Origin: Corynebacterium ammoniagenes DSM 20306
GTDB lineage: Bacteria > Actinomycetota > Actinomycetes > Mycobacteriales > Mycobacteriaceae
DNA: 64,000 nt
Assembly (NCBI RefSeq): GCF_001941425.1
Contig: NZ_CP009244.1
Coordinates: 2,232,001-2,296,000, forward strand
Reading direction: 5' to 3'
A model generated the notes under the pieces. That model was not told where the DNA came from and did no database searches. It saw only the letters and a program-made list of their open reading frames with translations. The first letter of the stretch is position 1; each line of letters starts with the position of its first letter. Positions 33,666 to 42,213 of the stretch are shown piece by piece. The position numbers were made by a program, and so were the translations under genes.

Positions 33666-34640
33666 TTAAGTCAAAATCCTTCGCATCCAGTTGCTGCGCG
33701 TTTCTGTGGCCTCGCTGGATAATAGCGAGGGGATGCCGAAGACATCGAAGCCGTGATAACCACCGCGCCATACGTGCAGCTCCGTTTGCACGCCCGCTTC
33801 CAATAAACGCAAGGCGTACGTGATGTCTTCATCGCGAAAGACCTCCGCGGAGCCCACATCAATGTAGGTGGTGGGCAATCCAGAGACATCAGTCGCGCGG
33901 GCCGGGGCAATATATGGGCTGACCTCTCGGGTTTTATGGCCTTCACCAAGCAGCGCATTCCATGCGAACTCATTGGATTCCACGGGCCAAATCCGGCCAT
34001 GCGGCTTGGCAAATTGCTGCGCGGAAACGGTCTTATCGCGATCATCCAACATGGGATAGATCAGAACCTGCGCGAAGAGATCAAAATCCCCACGGTCACG
34101 CGCCATCAGCGCCACGCCGGCTGCCAGTCCACCACCTCCGGAGGCGCCACCGACCATGATGCGCTCTTTGTCCACGCCCCACGCATCCGCTTGGGACACC
34201 GCCCACTCTAGGGTGGCATAGCAATCATTTAAGCCTGCCGGCGCTGGATATTCCGGCGCCAAACGATACTCCGGGGTCACGATGATCATATTGTGCTCAT
34301 TAATCCATGCCAGATCGTCATAACCACCGCCAATTGCACCAAAGCGATCCCCAATAATCATGCCGCCACTGTGAAAGGTGATATATAGCGGCGAATTGCC
34401 GGACAGTTCTGCCGGTTTGAGCACCGTGACATCGATTGGACCTTCCGGGCCGTCAATAGCGTGTTCTTCCCACACAATGTTGTTTGCCTCAGCCGCCTCT
34501 TTCGCCAGAGCCGGACCTAAGCCAAATGCCTCCCGCAAAGACTGGTAGTTATCTTTGGTCACCGTGGGTAATTCAGTTTCAGGGGTTAAGGTAGCGCCTG
34601 CGACCTCACAAATATCTTGCCGCTTAAGCTGGTCAGACAT
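33666..34640 (-). CDS. Alpha/beta-hydrolase, hormone-sensitive lipase family esterase
   Basis: A 324-residue esterase. The oxyanion motif reads FHSGGMIIGD, with Ser in place of the first Gly of the usual HGGG; the nucleophile motif is GGASGGGGLAAG. The acid and His regions are VGSAEVFRDED and GGYHGFDVF. The ATG at 34640 has AGGAG six bases upstream; an in-frame start at 34721 adds a non-family leader. Substrate unknown. Stands alone between the tRNA-His terminator and the divergent FUSC gene. Confidence 0.87.
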   Translation of the reverse strand: MSDQLKRQDICEVAGATLTPETELPTVTKDNYQSLREAFGLGPALAKEAAEANNIVWEEHAIDGPEGPIDVTVLKPAELSGNSPLYITFHSGGMIIGDRFGAIGGGYDDLAWINEHNMIIVTPEYRLAPEYPAPAGLNDCYATLEWAVSQADAWGVDKERIMVGGASGGGGLAAGVALMARDRGDFDLFAQVLIYPMLDDRDKTVSAQQFAKPHGRIWPVESNEFAWNALLGEGHKTREVSPYIAPARATDVSGLPTTYIDVGSAEVFRDEDITYALRLLEAGVQTELHVWRGGYHGFDVFGIPSLLSSEATETRSNWMRRILT

Positions 34641-34871
34641 GGTATCTCCTACTGCCAATTGAAATGGGTACTTAATTCCACACCCCACCCTCAATTTTGT
34701 GACGCAGATCATAGATAACAATCTGGCTAGAACACTGCTTCGCGCTGCCGATGTTGCATCGTGGCAAATTCGCCGCCGGGCGAAGAACGCTCACGTATCT
34801 TCGGTATAAGTGTCGTTTCTGACGGGAGACTCGACAGCGATTTATTCCGACTGATAGGAAATGGTGAGCAC

Positions 34872-35900
34872 ATGCGCAAAGGCGCCCTGAGAATGGATTT
34901 TCTTCTGATTTTCAAAACGGTCCTCGCCTCGACCAGCGCTTGGTGGATCTGCGTGGCCCTGTTGGACTCTCAGATGCCTTTTCTTGCCCCGTGGGTCGCG
35001 TTCCTAGTGATGCAGCCGACGGTCTCCAGCTCCCTTACCAGTGGCTTTCAAACTGTGATTGCCTCTGGCCTCGGGGTGCTGTTGTCGTCGGCAATCGGGG
35101 TATTCCTTGGTGTCGAAGTGTGGAGTTACGCGCTGGCACTCGTGCTCGGCATGCTGGGAGCGCGCATTCCGGGGCTGCGCAAAGAAGGCGCCACCATTGC
35201 CACGACGGCCATATTTTTGCTCTCCACCGGGTTTACCGAAGATGTCCCCGCCCTGGTTGACCGCATGATTGAGATTTCCATTGGCGTTGCCATCGGCGTT
35301 GGAGTCAATCTCATCGTCATGCCGCCATTGTGGGACCAACAGGCAGCCAGCACGGTTAAATCCCTGCGCCAACAAGTTGCGGATGTTTTGGACCAAATTG
35401 GTACAGAGTTTAGCGAATCCTGGGATAGCGACCGCGCCCATGAGCTATCGAAGACCGTCAATCAAATGCGCCGCGATTTAAGACAATCGTGGTCGACCGT
35501 AGAATTCGCCCAAAACAGCCGCCGCAGAAATCCGCGGGCCCTATTTCACGGCACGACGGGCACGCGGTACGAACAGGTTCTCATTAGCCTGGATGAAGCA
35601 ATATCGCACCTGCGCAACCTCACCCGCATTCTGGCCAGCACCTCGGACTCGGAAACTTTGTGGGACCGACAATTTCGCGAAAAGTGGTCCACCATTGTCC
35701 AAACCACCGCTACCTTAATGAGCAACCCTGACGCCAATGTTGAACCAGCCGTACAGCAACTCGATGACTTGGCACACGCGATGGTGACTGAAAAGCAACT
35801 ACCCGAAGAAGGTTGGCCGCTTTACGGTGCGCTCATTACTTCCGTGCGCAGCATTGCATCGCTTATCGATGATGTCTCCACCGCTACATCAGATGCATAA
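34872..35900 (+). CDS. FUSC-family (aromatic acid exporter-like) membrane protein
   Basis: Roughly 342 residues: an N-terminal membrane half with about six helices (for example VASGLGVLLSSAIGVFLGV-like segments and VDRMIEISIGVAIGVGVNLIV) and a helical cytoplasmic C-terminal half with charged coiled regions. This layout fits the FUSC/ArAE group, whose members export aromatic acids or are of unknown function. ATG at 34872 (or 34893, with AAAGG upstream) fits the membrane topology; an in-frame start at 34761 would add ~37 soluble residues. The ribosome binding site is weak for all. The 3' end overlaps the convergent oxidoreductase by 17 bases. Confidence 0.72.
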   Translation: MRKGALRMDFLLIFKTVLASTSAWWICVALLDSQMPFLAPWVAFLVMQPTVSSSLTSGFQTVIASGLGVLLSSAIGVFLGVEVWSYALALVLGMLGARIPGLRKEGATIATTAIFLLSTGFTEDVPALVDRMIEISIGVAIGVGVNLIVMPPLWDQQAASTVKSLRQQVADVLDQIGTEFSESWDSDRAHELSKTVNQMRRDLRQSWSTVEFAQNSRRRNPRALFHGTTGTRYEQVLISLDEAISHLRNLTRILASTSDSETLWDRQFREKWSTIVQTTATLMSNPDANVEPAVQQLDDLAHAMVTEKQLPEEGWPLYGALITSVRSIASLIDDVSTATSDA

Positions 35901-36849
35901 GAAGTTCCTCGCTGTAACTGCGTCCTTCCCTATCAGGGATATCGCCGGTGACGAGGAATTCTTCGACTGAAAGGTTCTGGGCGGCATCGTCAAGCATTGC
36001 TGCGACCTCGTCCTTCGTGCCGTAGACGGTGTGTGCCAACGACTCATCGATACGCTTTTTCTGCTGCGCGGTGAGGCTATCTAAGTCTAAGTCTGCTGCG
36101 ACCCGCAGCTCATCGAAGACCCCCGTGGACCGGGATAGCACCTGGGAGTGCGCCTCCGGCAGCAAAAGATTGCGGGCTTTTTCCGTGGTATCGGCCACTG
36201 CGATATTCAGCGAGGCAATAGCGCTGGGCTCATCCAGAAATTCCGACGGGGTGAAGTTATCGCGATAGGCCTTAATCGCATCCGCCTGCGTGGACAGCGG
36301 GCCTCCGGTAATAACACCAATGCCGTGCTTGGCGGCGGTTAAGGCCGAGCGATATCCCGCCAGCATATAGATGGGCGTGCGCGCATTATCCGCCGGAAAA
36401 GAGCTCACCGCGCCCGTGCCTGCGAGATACCCCAAGAGCTCCTCGACATCATCTTCCAACCGAGCCTTAAGCTCTATGGGCTCGCCTTGACGCAATGCCT
36501 CGCGCACGGGCTTGGTAAAGCCAACGGACGAGCCCAAACCAATATCAATGCGGTTGGGAAATAACGATTGCAACAGCCCAATTTGCTCAGCGATGAGATA
36601 CGGCGGATGATTCGGCACCATAATCCCACCGGTTCCAACGCGAATAGTACTGGTATGGGCTGCAACATAAGTTGCTAGCTGCGCCGGCTGCGAGCCAGGA
36701 ATTCCCGGAACGCCGTGGTGTTCGGCAACGAGAAAGCGGCTAAAGCCGAGCTTTTCCACGTGCTGTGCGTGGTTGGCCACGCTCCTTAAGGTCTCATCGT
36801 GAGATTCATGATGTGTCCCGGCTGCCCGGTCAAGAACAGAAAAGCGCAT
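35884..36849 (-). CDS. LLM-class flavin-dependent oxidoreductase (luciferase-like)
   Basis: A 321-residue TIM-barrel F420/FMN-type enzyme. It starts MRFSVLDRAAG and has GFSRFLVAEHHGVPG, the VGTGGIMVPNHPPYLIAEQ segment and LGSSVGF, all typical of the bacterial-luciferase-like 'MsnO8' group. Substrate unknown. ATG at 36849 is preferred by family fit; a TACAGT -10 lies seven bases upstream (36857-36862), which suggests a leaderless transcript. It also lies ~40 bases after the transpeptidase gene on the same strand, so read-through is possible. Confidence 0.85.
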   Translation of the reverse strand: MRFSVLDRAAGTHHESHDETLRSVANHAQHVEKLGFSRFLVAEHHGVPGIPGSQPAQLATYVAAHTSTIRVGTGGIMVPNHPPYLIAEQIGLLQSLFPNRIDIGLGSSVGFTKPVREALRQGEPIELKARLEDDVEELLGYLAGTGAVSSFPADNARTPIYMLAGYRSALTAAKHGIGVITGGPLSTQADAIKAYRDNFTPSEFLDEPSAIASLNIAVADTTEKARNLLLPEAHSQVLSRSTGVFDELRVAADLDLDSLTAQQKKRIDESLAHTVYGTKDEVAAMLDDAAQNLSVEEFLVTGDIPDREGRSYSEELLMHLM

Positions 36850-36886
36850 AAGTACAACTGTACCCATGCGCTCGCTGTAAGAGGCT

Positions 36887-38110
36887 TTATGCGTTCCCGG
36901 CGGACCACTCTTCCCAGGACATATTCCAGTCACCCAGGCCGTCATAGACCGGCAAGGTTCCACCCGTGGTGTTTTTAACCTCCACGATGTCCCCGCGCTT
37001 GGTGTTATTCATAAACCACTGGGCTGCTTCCTCGGTGACGTTGATGCAGCCGTGCGAGGTATTGGTATTACCCTGCGCCCACACCGACCACGGCGCGCCG
37101 TGGACATAGATGCCAGAGTACGACATCTGGGTGGCGTAGTTGACCATCGTCTTATAGCCTCCGTCTTCGATGGAATAGCCAAAAGTCTCGGAGTTCATCA
37201 GCAGGGTTTCATGACTATCGCCAATCATGTAGCGCCCATTCGGCGTTGCCCAGCGGCCGCCATCTTTGCCCAAAGACACCGGGATGGAACGCAGGACTTC
37301 CCCGTTTTTGTACACGGTCATCAACTTGGTGGCGTCATCCACAATCGCCGTGACGCGATCTCCGATGGTGAAGTTGGTTTCGTTATTATCACTGCCGTAG
37401 ATGCCATTGCCTAAGTCCACGCCCTGGATATCCACGTCCACGTCGACTTCGGTACCTGGCTCCCAGTATTCTTTCGGACGCCAGCGCACTTCATAGTCAT
37501 TGAGCCAATAAAACGCGCCCTCGACCTCTGGCGCGGTGGTCACGGTGATAGCTTCCTGGGCCTTTTCGCGATCCGGGATGGCAACGTTAAAGCGCACGCC
37601 GATGGTTTGGCCAACACCCACCTCGGAATCTGGCAGTGGCGAGAGCGATGCCGCCGTGGTGTTTACCATCTCTGGCGTCTTAAAAGTCACCGATGAGGTT
37701 TTACCGTTCTCATCTTTCGCCTTGATGGTGTACGTACGGTTGAACCCTAAAGTCTCCGCGGAAGTCCACTCCATGCCATCATCGGAAAGCTCTTCCATGA
37801 CAACGTAGCCTTCTTCGTTGGTCATGGTGACTTCGTCCAGCCCCTTACCAAGAGAGGTCACGGTGACCGGCTCATAAGGGTTATGGTCTTTCGCGCCATC
37901 GGCAACAGAGATCTCCGGCGCTGGCTTGTCTACCTTGTCCTTTTCCACCTGGCCCGATCCATCGGACGACGCGGCATCGACAGCCTGCGCATTCGGATCA
38001 TCAGGATCTCGCTCAATGGTGCAGCCAGCTAGCCCTAATGCCGCAACGACTGTAAGTGCTACAACCGACCGGCTCAAGCGCCGGGTATTTACTTTACGTA
38101 GACCGAGCAA
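36887..38110 (-). CDS. L,D-transpeptidase lipoprotein (YkuD domain)
   Basis: A 407-residue cell-wall enzyme. A basic N-terminus and hydrophobic segment end in LGLAGC, Cys30 being the predicted lipidated residue. An Asp/Ser-rich linker leads to Ig-like domains (~residues 60-250) and a C-terminal YkuD domain with [10 protein letters not shown] and NTSHGCINV, Cys355 being the catalytic thiol. It would form 3-3 crosslinks in peptidoglycan, like mycobacterial Ldt proteins. TTG at 38110 is the first possible start after an in-frame stop, with AGATAGG upstream. Confidence 0.92.
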   Translation of the reverse strand: MLGLRKVNTRRLSRSVVALTVVAALGLAGCTIERDPDDPNAQAVDAASSDGSGQVEKDKVDKPAPEISVADGAKDHNPYEPVTVTSLGKGLDEVTMTNEEGYVVMEELSDDGMEWTSAETLGFNRTYTIKAKDENGKTSSVTFKTPEMVNTTAASLSPLPDSEVGVGQTIGVRFNVAIPDREKAQEAITVTTAPEVEGAFYWLNDYEVRWRPKEYWEPGTEVDVDVDIQGVDLGNGIYGSDNNETNFTIGDRVTAIVDDATKLMTVYKNGEVLRSIPVSLGKDGGRWATPNGRYMIGDSHETLLMNSETFGYSIEDGGYKTMVNYATQMSYSGIYVHGAPWSVWAQGNTNTSHGCINVTEEAAQWFMNNTKRGDIVEVKNTTGGTLPVYDGLGDWNMSWEEWSAGNA

Positions 38111-38461
38111 CGGACAAGACCTATCTTCCTCATTTCAGACAACTCTTTCAATCTATCGGCAAAGCACCTAAAACACTAGCTAGACCACGCCGCCTTGCTG
38201 CTTCGTTATCGAATTAATACCAAATGGGAAATTCCCTGCATAAAGCTTTATTTCCAATATTATTTCTGGGTAAAAGAACTTCTTTCCCGGCGCGTTCCGG
38301 CGATGCTCGGTGACGCTTTGATTGCGATGATTTAACCATCCCAGAATCGCGGTTTACCTGCTGATTTTTTGTTTAACGCAATCTGGTGTTAGAGTTATCT
38401 CTCGTTGCACAGGCAAGGGAAATGCCAAGTACGGATTAGCTCCCAAACCAGAAACAACACT
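38111..38461. other. Intergenic region before tRNA-Lys
   Basis: About 350 AT-rich bases between the divergent transpeptidase and tRNA-Lys genes. It must contain both promoters. A GTTAGAGTTAT near 38390 could be the tRNA -10 region. No open reading frame, repeat or hairpin of note was seen. Confidence 0.4.
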
Positions 38462-38534
38462 GCGCCATTAGCTCAGTTGGTAGAGCAACTGACTCTTAAT
38501 CAGTGGGTCCGGGGTTCGAAACCCTGATGGCGCA
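38462..38534 (+). tRNA. tRNA-Lys (anticodon CTT)
   Basis: Acceptor GCGCCAT pairs with ATGGCGC, anticodon stem ACTGA/TCAGT encloses CTCTTAA with anticodon CTT, and the T arm is CGGGG-TTCGAAA-CCCTG with one mismatch. CCA is not encoded. Confidence 0.95.
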
Positions 38535-38539
38535 CAATC

Positions 38540-38575
38540 AGGCCAGGTGGAATTTTTCCGCCTGGCCTCTTTTTG
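38540..38575 (+). terminator. Terminator after tRNA-Lys
   Basis: AGGCCAGG (38540-38547) pairs with CCTGGCCT (38561-38568), extended by GG/CC around a T-rich loop, followed by CTTTTTG. Confidence 0.88.
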
Positions 38576-38641
38576 TTTTCTTACTTAACCCGCAAATACT
38601 GGGGGTTTGGCAAAATGCTGGTCGCCGATTCTTTCGAGCTG

Positions 38642-38682
38642 TATAATCACTGGTAGATAGAGATCCTAATCACAGCTATCTA
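38642..38682 (+). promoter_or_regulatory. Promoter and inverted-repeat operator of the small HTH-like gene
   Basis: TATAAT at 38642-38647 is a consensus -10. Just downstream, TAGATAG (38654-38660) and CTATCTA (38676-38682) form a perfect 7-bp inverted repeat across the expected transcription start, placed where an autorepressor would bind. Confidence 0.6.
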
Positions 38683-38714
38683 TATCTTGAATCACATCTA
38701 GAAAGGATGAGATC

Positions 38715-39032
38715 ATGCGTGTACTTCCTCAGGACTTAACCCCAGGGCTTGCCCGCGCTGGACGCGCCCTCGCTCAAATTAACTCTCTCATTATTTCCGA
38801 AGAAGCTGGACTGACCCGACAACAAGTCAGAGACTTTGAAAAGCGGGTCGGAAGCCTTACTCTCGACGAGAAAACTCGGCTACAAAAGACCCTTGAGAGC
38901 TACGGTGTAGTTTTCATCGCCGAGGAGGAAAACCTTGGACATGGAGTGCGCAAACGCTACACCACTTCCAAGCTCCGCCAGATCAAACGCTGGGAAGATG
39001 AGGGCGGGCTAGCAAACGAAGACGATAACTAG
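38715..39032 (+). CDS. Small protein with degenerate HTH (XRE-like), putative regulator
   Basis: A 105-residue cytoplasmic protein. The pattern LARAGRALAQIN, EEAGLTRQQVRDFEKRVG, LQKTLESYGVVFIAEEENLG and GVRKRY follows the layout of short XRE-family repressors: a helix, a helix-turn-helix, then a helix leading to a GV-F-I strand and a basic end. The first helix-turn-helix helix is weak, so DNA binding is an inference. AAAGGA precedes the ATG. The gene is alone between tRNA-Lys and glutaminase, with a consensus promoter and an inverted repeat, consistent with self-regulation. No phage or plasmid genes are nearby. Confidence 0.65.
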   Translation: MRVLPQDLTPGLARAGRALAQINSLIISEEAGLTRQQVRDFEKRVGSLTLDEKTRLQKTLESYGVVFIAEEENLGHGVRKRYTTSKLRQIKRWEDEGGLANEDDN

Positions 39033-39066
39033 GCCTTTCTGCCCCCGGCACTGCTTGCGTAAGCAA

Positions 39067-39128
39067 AGAGTTACTGAGTCCTCCGCCAGGCAATGAGCGG
39101 CGGACTCAGTAACTCTCTGTGTTTTCTT
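39067..39128. terminator. Strong bidirectional terminator between HTH-like gene and glsA
   Basis: A perfect 15-bp stem (39067-39081 with 39102-39116), with a smaller CCGCC/GGCGG-type pairing inside, followed by CTGTGTTTTC on the plus strand. Confidence 0.85.
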
Positions 39129-39132
39129 GAGA

Positions 39133-40422
39133 TTAGAGGAGTTCTTCGCCGTTAATCATGTAGTCCTCATTGTCATCACGGCGAACAACCTGCGTGCCAT
39201 CGCGCATGGTGCGGTCTTTAATCCGCTCATCGGGGTCGATAACACCAATTTTGAAACCCGCCTCGCGCATACGGCGCAGCCCTTCTTTGAGCATGACGCG
39301 GCCGATGCGGTTGACCGTAGTAACCTGGCTGAAATCTAGCAGGACCTCGTCCGCGGTGATGTCATAGTCTTCTAGGCGGTAGAGGATGGACTCCGCGGCG
39401 GAGAAGTTCATAACACCTTGCAGGCGAACCACCCAGGCATCATTGATGATTTCCACATCGCGAATGGGGTGGATGCCATAACGCTGGTCAGTAGACATCA
39501 GGTGCAGTCCCATATCTTGGCTCAACCGCTTGAAGGCTTCCACGCCACGCACGGAATTTCCTTCACTATTAAGACGCGGCGAGAACGTCGCAATTCCCAA
39601 CTGGCCGGGCAGGGTGCCAAGCAAACCGCCGGAGACTCCCGATTTCGCAGGAATTCCCACTTCGGCCATCCACCGTCCCGCCCCGTCATACATTCCGGCA
39701 GAACTCATCACGGCCTGGGTTAAGCGGCAAACATCAGGATCCAGGATCTTCTCCCCCGTTATCGGCTGAGTTCCACCATTAGCCAAGGTTGCGGAAATCA
39801 CCGCCAGGTCTTTGACATTGACCTGGATAGAACACTGGCGGGTGTATGTCACCACTGCGTCGTGGGCGTCATCTTGAATGATTTCGTAGTTGCGCAGCAT
39901 ATGCGCCAAAGACAGATTGCGTTCGGCAAACAGCAGCTCGGAATCGCACGTTTCCTCATCAATGGTCAGATCCCTACCCGCCAGGCGCGACATGTACTGG
40001 CGGATGTGCTCCACGCGCTCATCAACGCCCGAGTCCACGCCATTAATCAATTGCGTCACTGTCATCGCGCCCGCATTAATCATCGGGTTCACAGGGCGAT
40101 GATCGTCTCGATTCAACGACAGCTCATTGAATGCCTCACCCGACGGTTCCATCCCCACGACGGCAACTACTTCTTCGAATCCCAATTCCTGCAGCGCTAA
40201 TGCGTAGACAAAAGGCTTGGAAATAGATTGCATGGTGAATTCTTCCGAATCATCACCCGCGCTATACAAGTGTCCCGTCGTCGTGCACAAGGCAGCACCG
40301 AGGTAGGACGGGTTCGCCGCTGCTAGTGGCGGGATGTAATCCGCAACGGAACCACCATCGAGGTAGCGCACATTTTCCAAGATTTCATCAAGGTAAAAGG
40401 GAATGGGAGTCTGCACATGCAC
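39133..40422 (-). CDS. glsA: Glutaminase with C-terminal STAS domain
   Basis: A 429-residue enzyme hydrolysing glutamine to glutamate and ammonia. The N-terminal ~310 residues are a serine-dependent beta-lactamase-like fold with nucleophile motif Ser66-Ile-Ser-Lys69, NPMINAGAM and KSGVSGGLLG. The remaining ~110 residues are a STAS domain (VVRLQGVMNFSAAESILYRL) as found in some actinobacterial and animal-like glutaminases; it may bind nucleotide or mediate protein contacts. The start at 40422 reads MHVQTPIPFYLDE, with no strong ribosome binding site seen. Monocistronic. Confidence 0.92.
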   Translation of the reverse strand: MHVQTPIPFYLDEILENVRYLDGGSVADYIPPLAAANPSYLGAALCTTTGHLYSAGDDSEEFTMQSISKPFVYALALQELGFEEVVAVVGMEPSGEAFNELSLNRDDHRPVNPMINAGAMTVTQLINGVDSGVDERVEHIRQYMSRLAGRDLTIDEETCDSELLFAERNLSLAHMLRNYEIIQDDAHDAVVTYTRQCSIQVNVKDLAVISATLANGGTQPITGEKILDPDVCRLTQAVMSSAGMYDGAGRWMAEVGIPAKSGVSGGLLGTLPGQLGIATFSPRLNSEGNSVRGVEAFKRLSQDMGLHLMSTDQRYGIHPIRDVEIINDAWVVRLQGVMNFSAAESILYRLEDYDITADEVLLDFSQVTTVNRIGRVMLKEGLRRMREAGFKIGVIDPDERIKDRTMRDGTQVVRRDDNEDYMINGEELL

Positions 40423-40559
40423 CAGCCTAGCTAATGGTTATTGGGTTCGGGTTGAAAAGAACAATCGCTTTTAAGGATCGCTAAAGACCGGGCACCCGCA
40501 CTGCTGGCAGGTCCCGGAAATTTGCAAGTAAAGCAGGTTAGGCTCGAGCGCTAAACGGC

Positions 40560-40835
40560 TTAGCGCTGGGAGAGCAGGTGCTGCAGGTCCTTGAGATCCT
40601 TGTGCTTGCGGCGAGAACGCACAACGCTAAACGCAATCGCGCCAACGACCAGCGCAGCAACGGAAGCTAAAGCGATCTGCACGTTTTGCTGTGAAAGCTT
40701 TTCAGTAGCCGCAGCCTTGGCATCGTTAGCCAAGTTTTCTGGCTTGGAGCGATCTGCCAGCTCATCCAAAGTGCTTGCGAGCTGGCGACGGGTGCGCTCG
40801 ATGTCTCGCTGAATGTCATCAATATTGCGTGCCAC
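40560..40835 (-). CDS. DUF3618 membrane protein
   Basis: A 91-residue protein. It begins VARNIDDIQRDIERTRRQLA, an amphipathic helix with the ERTR-LA-TLDELADR pattern that defines DUF3618, followed by one membrane helix (IALASVAALVVGAIAFSVV) and a basic tail. Function unknown; the family is common in actinobacteria, often near envelope genes. GTG at 40835 has AGGAG eight bases upstream and matches the family start. It is divergent from bcp. Confidence 0.85.
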   Translation of the reverse strand: MARNIDDIQRDIERTRRQLASTLDELADRSKPENLANDAKAAATEKLSQQNVQIALASVAALVVGAIAFSVVRSRRKHKDLKDLQHLLSQR

Positions 40836-40918
40836 GTTTATTGTCTCCTGAAAAGTTACATTGGATATTAGGTTCGCACCTAGTCTAGCGCGACTTACTT
40901 TACGATAGAGTAAAAGGC

Positions 40919-41389
40919 ATGACTGAGCAGAATAGATTAGAAGTTGGAGACACCGCACCAGCCTTCTCTTTGCAGGATGATGCAGGAAACACCGTCTCTT
41001 TGTCCGATTACGCAGGAAAGCGCGTCGTAGTGTACTTCTACCCACGTGCTAATACCCCAGGCTGCACCACGGAAGCATGTGACTTCCGTGATGCCATGGA
41101 ACAGCTCAATGACTCCGATGTTGCAGTCATTGGCATCTCCCCCGACGAACCAGATGCCTTGGCGAAGTTCCGTGAAGACCATGACCTCAACTTCCCTCTC
41201 TTGTCCGATCCAGAGAAGGAAACCCTCACGGCCTACGGCGCGTTTGGTGAAAAGAACAACTACGGCAAGAAAGTCCAGGGTGTTATCCGCTCGACCTTCG
41301 TGGTGGAGCCGGATGGCAAGATTGGTGCAGCAAAGTACAACGTCAAGGCCACCGGCCACGTTGCACGCATCATCAAAGAACTCGACTAA
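40919..41389 (+). CDS. bcp: Thiol peroxidase, peroxiredoxin Q/BCP family
   Basis: A 156-residue thioredoxin-dependent peroxidase. Peroxidatic Cys49 lies in NTPGCTTEACDF and the likely resolving Cys54 five residues later, the atypical two-Cys arrangement of this group. It reduces hydrogen peroxide and organic peroxides in the cytoplasm. AAAAGG precedes the ATG; TACGAT near 40901 may be the -10. A TetR-type regulator starts 21 bases downstream and is probably cotranscribed. Confidence 0.95.
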   Translation: MTEQNRLEVGDTAPAFSLQDDAGNTVSLSDYAGKRVVVYFYPRANTPGCTTEACDFRDAMEQLNDSDVAVIGISPDEPDALAKFREDHDLNFPLLSDPEKETLTAYGAFGEKNNYGKKVQGVIRSTFVVEPDGKIGAAKYNVKATGHVARIIKELD

Positions 41390-41410
41390 GAAGAGTCAGC
41401 ATTTCCACCA

Positions 41411-42085
41411 ATGACCGATAAGAACCCAGAGTTGCTTGTCCCCCGGCGGCGTCCTGCACAGGCGCGCAGCCGGGTGCGTTTCGAACGCATCTTGAAGGCA
41501 GCTCGTGACGTACTGGTAGATCTCGGCTTTGAGTCTTTTACTTTCGATGAGGTATCAAAGCGCGCCGAGGTTCCCATCGGTACGTTGTATCAGTTCTTTG
41601 CCAATAAATACGTTCTGATTTGCGAGCTGGATCGAGAAGACACCGCAGCCAACGTTGAAGAGCTCAATAAGTTTTCCCAGCAAGTCCCAGCACTACAGTG
41701 GCCGGATTTACTGGATGAATTTATTGACCACTTAGCGCGCATGTGGCGCGAAGACCCGTCACGTCGCGCTGTGTGGCATGCCGTCCAGTCCACGCCCGCT
41801 ACCCGCTATACGGCCGCGGCCACGGAGCGGGAGATGCTGGAGCCGCTATCGCAAATCCTCAAGCCTTTGGCGCAGTGGATGAGCGATGAAGAGCGCATGG
41901 AGCTCGCCGGATTTTTGGTGCACACGGTGGTGTCGTTGTTGAACTACGCCATCCGCAGTGATGATCCGCAGACCATTGACGGGGTCATCACCGAAATCAA
42001 GCGCATGCTCATCGCGTATCTCTTCAGCGTGGCGCAGGGGCAACAAATCCCCGCGCAGCACCTCACCTCGGATCCTGAGCTCTAA
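41411..42085 (+). CDS. TetR-family transcriptional regulator
   Basis: A 224-residue regulator. The N-terminal helix-turn-helix is clear: RARSRVRFERILKAARDVLV-type first helix, then FTFDEVSKRAEVPIGTLYQFFANKYVLI. The C-terminal ligand-binding domain is helical and not assignable. It follows bcp by 21 bases, so it may sense oxidants or a lipid signal and regulate locally; this is only context. It is followed by an inverted pair of DnaA-box-like sequences. Confidence 0.88.
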   Translation: MTDKNPELLVPRRRPAQARSRVRFERILKAARDVLVDLGFESFTFDEVSKRAEVPIGTLYQFFANKYVLICELDREDTAANVEELNKFSQQVPALQWPDLLDEFIDHLARMWREDPSRRAVWHAVQSTPATRYTAAATEREMLEPLSQILKPLAQWMSDEERMELAGFLVHTVVSLLNYAIRSDDPQTIDGVITEIKRMLIAYLFSVAQGQQIPAQHLTSDPEL

Positions 42086-42107
42086 TCCTGAGAGCTTCCG
42101 AGTCCTT

Positions 42108-42163
42108 AGCCTGTGGATAAATCGCGGGTTTCGATGATGCGTCAACGCAGTTATCCACAGGCT
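42108..42163. promoter_or_regulatory. Perfect inverted repeat made of two DnaA-box sequences
   Basis: AGCCTGTGGATAA (42108-42120) and its exact reverse complement TTATCCACAGGCT (42151-42163) are separated by 30 bases. Each holds a consensus DnaA box TTATCCACA. There is no T run on either side, so it is a poor terminator. It lies ~50 bases upstream of the HNH nuclease gene. Confidence 0.55.
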
Positions 42164-42200
42164 CATAAGTTGGCGCTAGCGCGGCCGTGCCCCAACGCCA

Positions 42201-42213
42201 TACTGTCCAAGTC
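42201..42213 (+). promoter_or_regulatory. -10 element of a probably leaderless HNH gene
   Basis: TACTGT (42201-42206) ends seven bases before the ATG at 42214, and no ribosome binding site is present. Confidence 0.45.
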
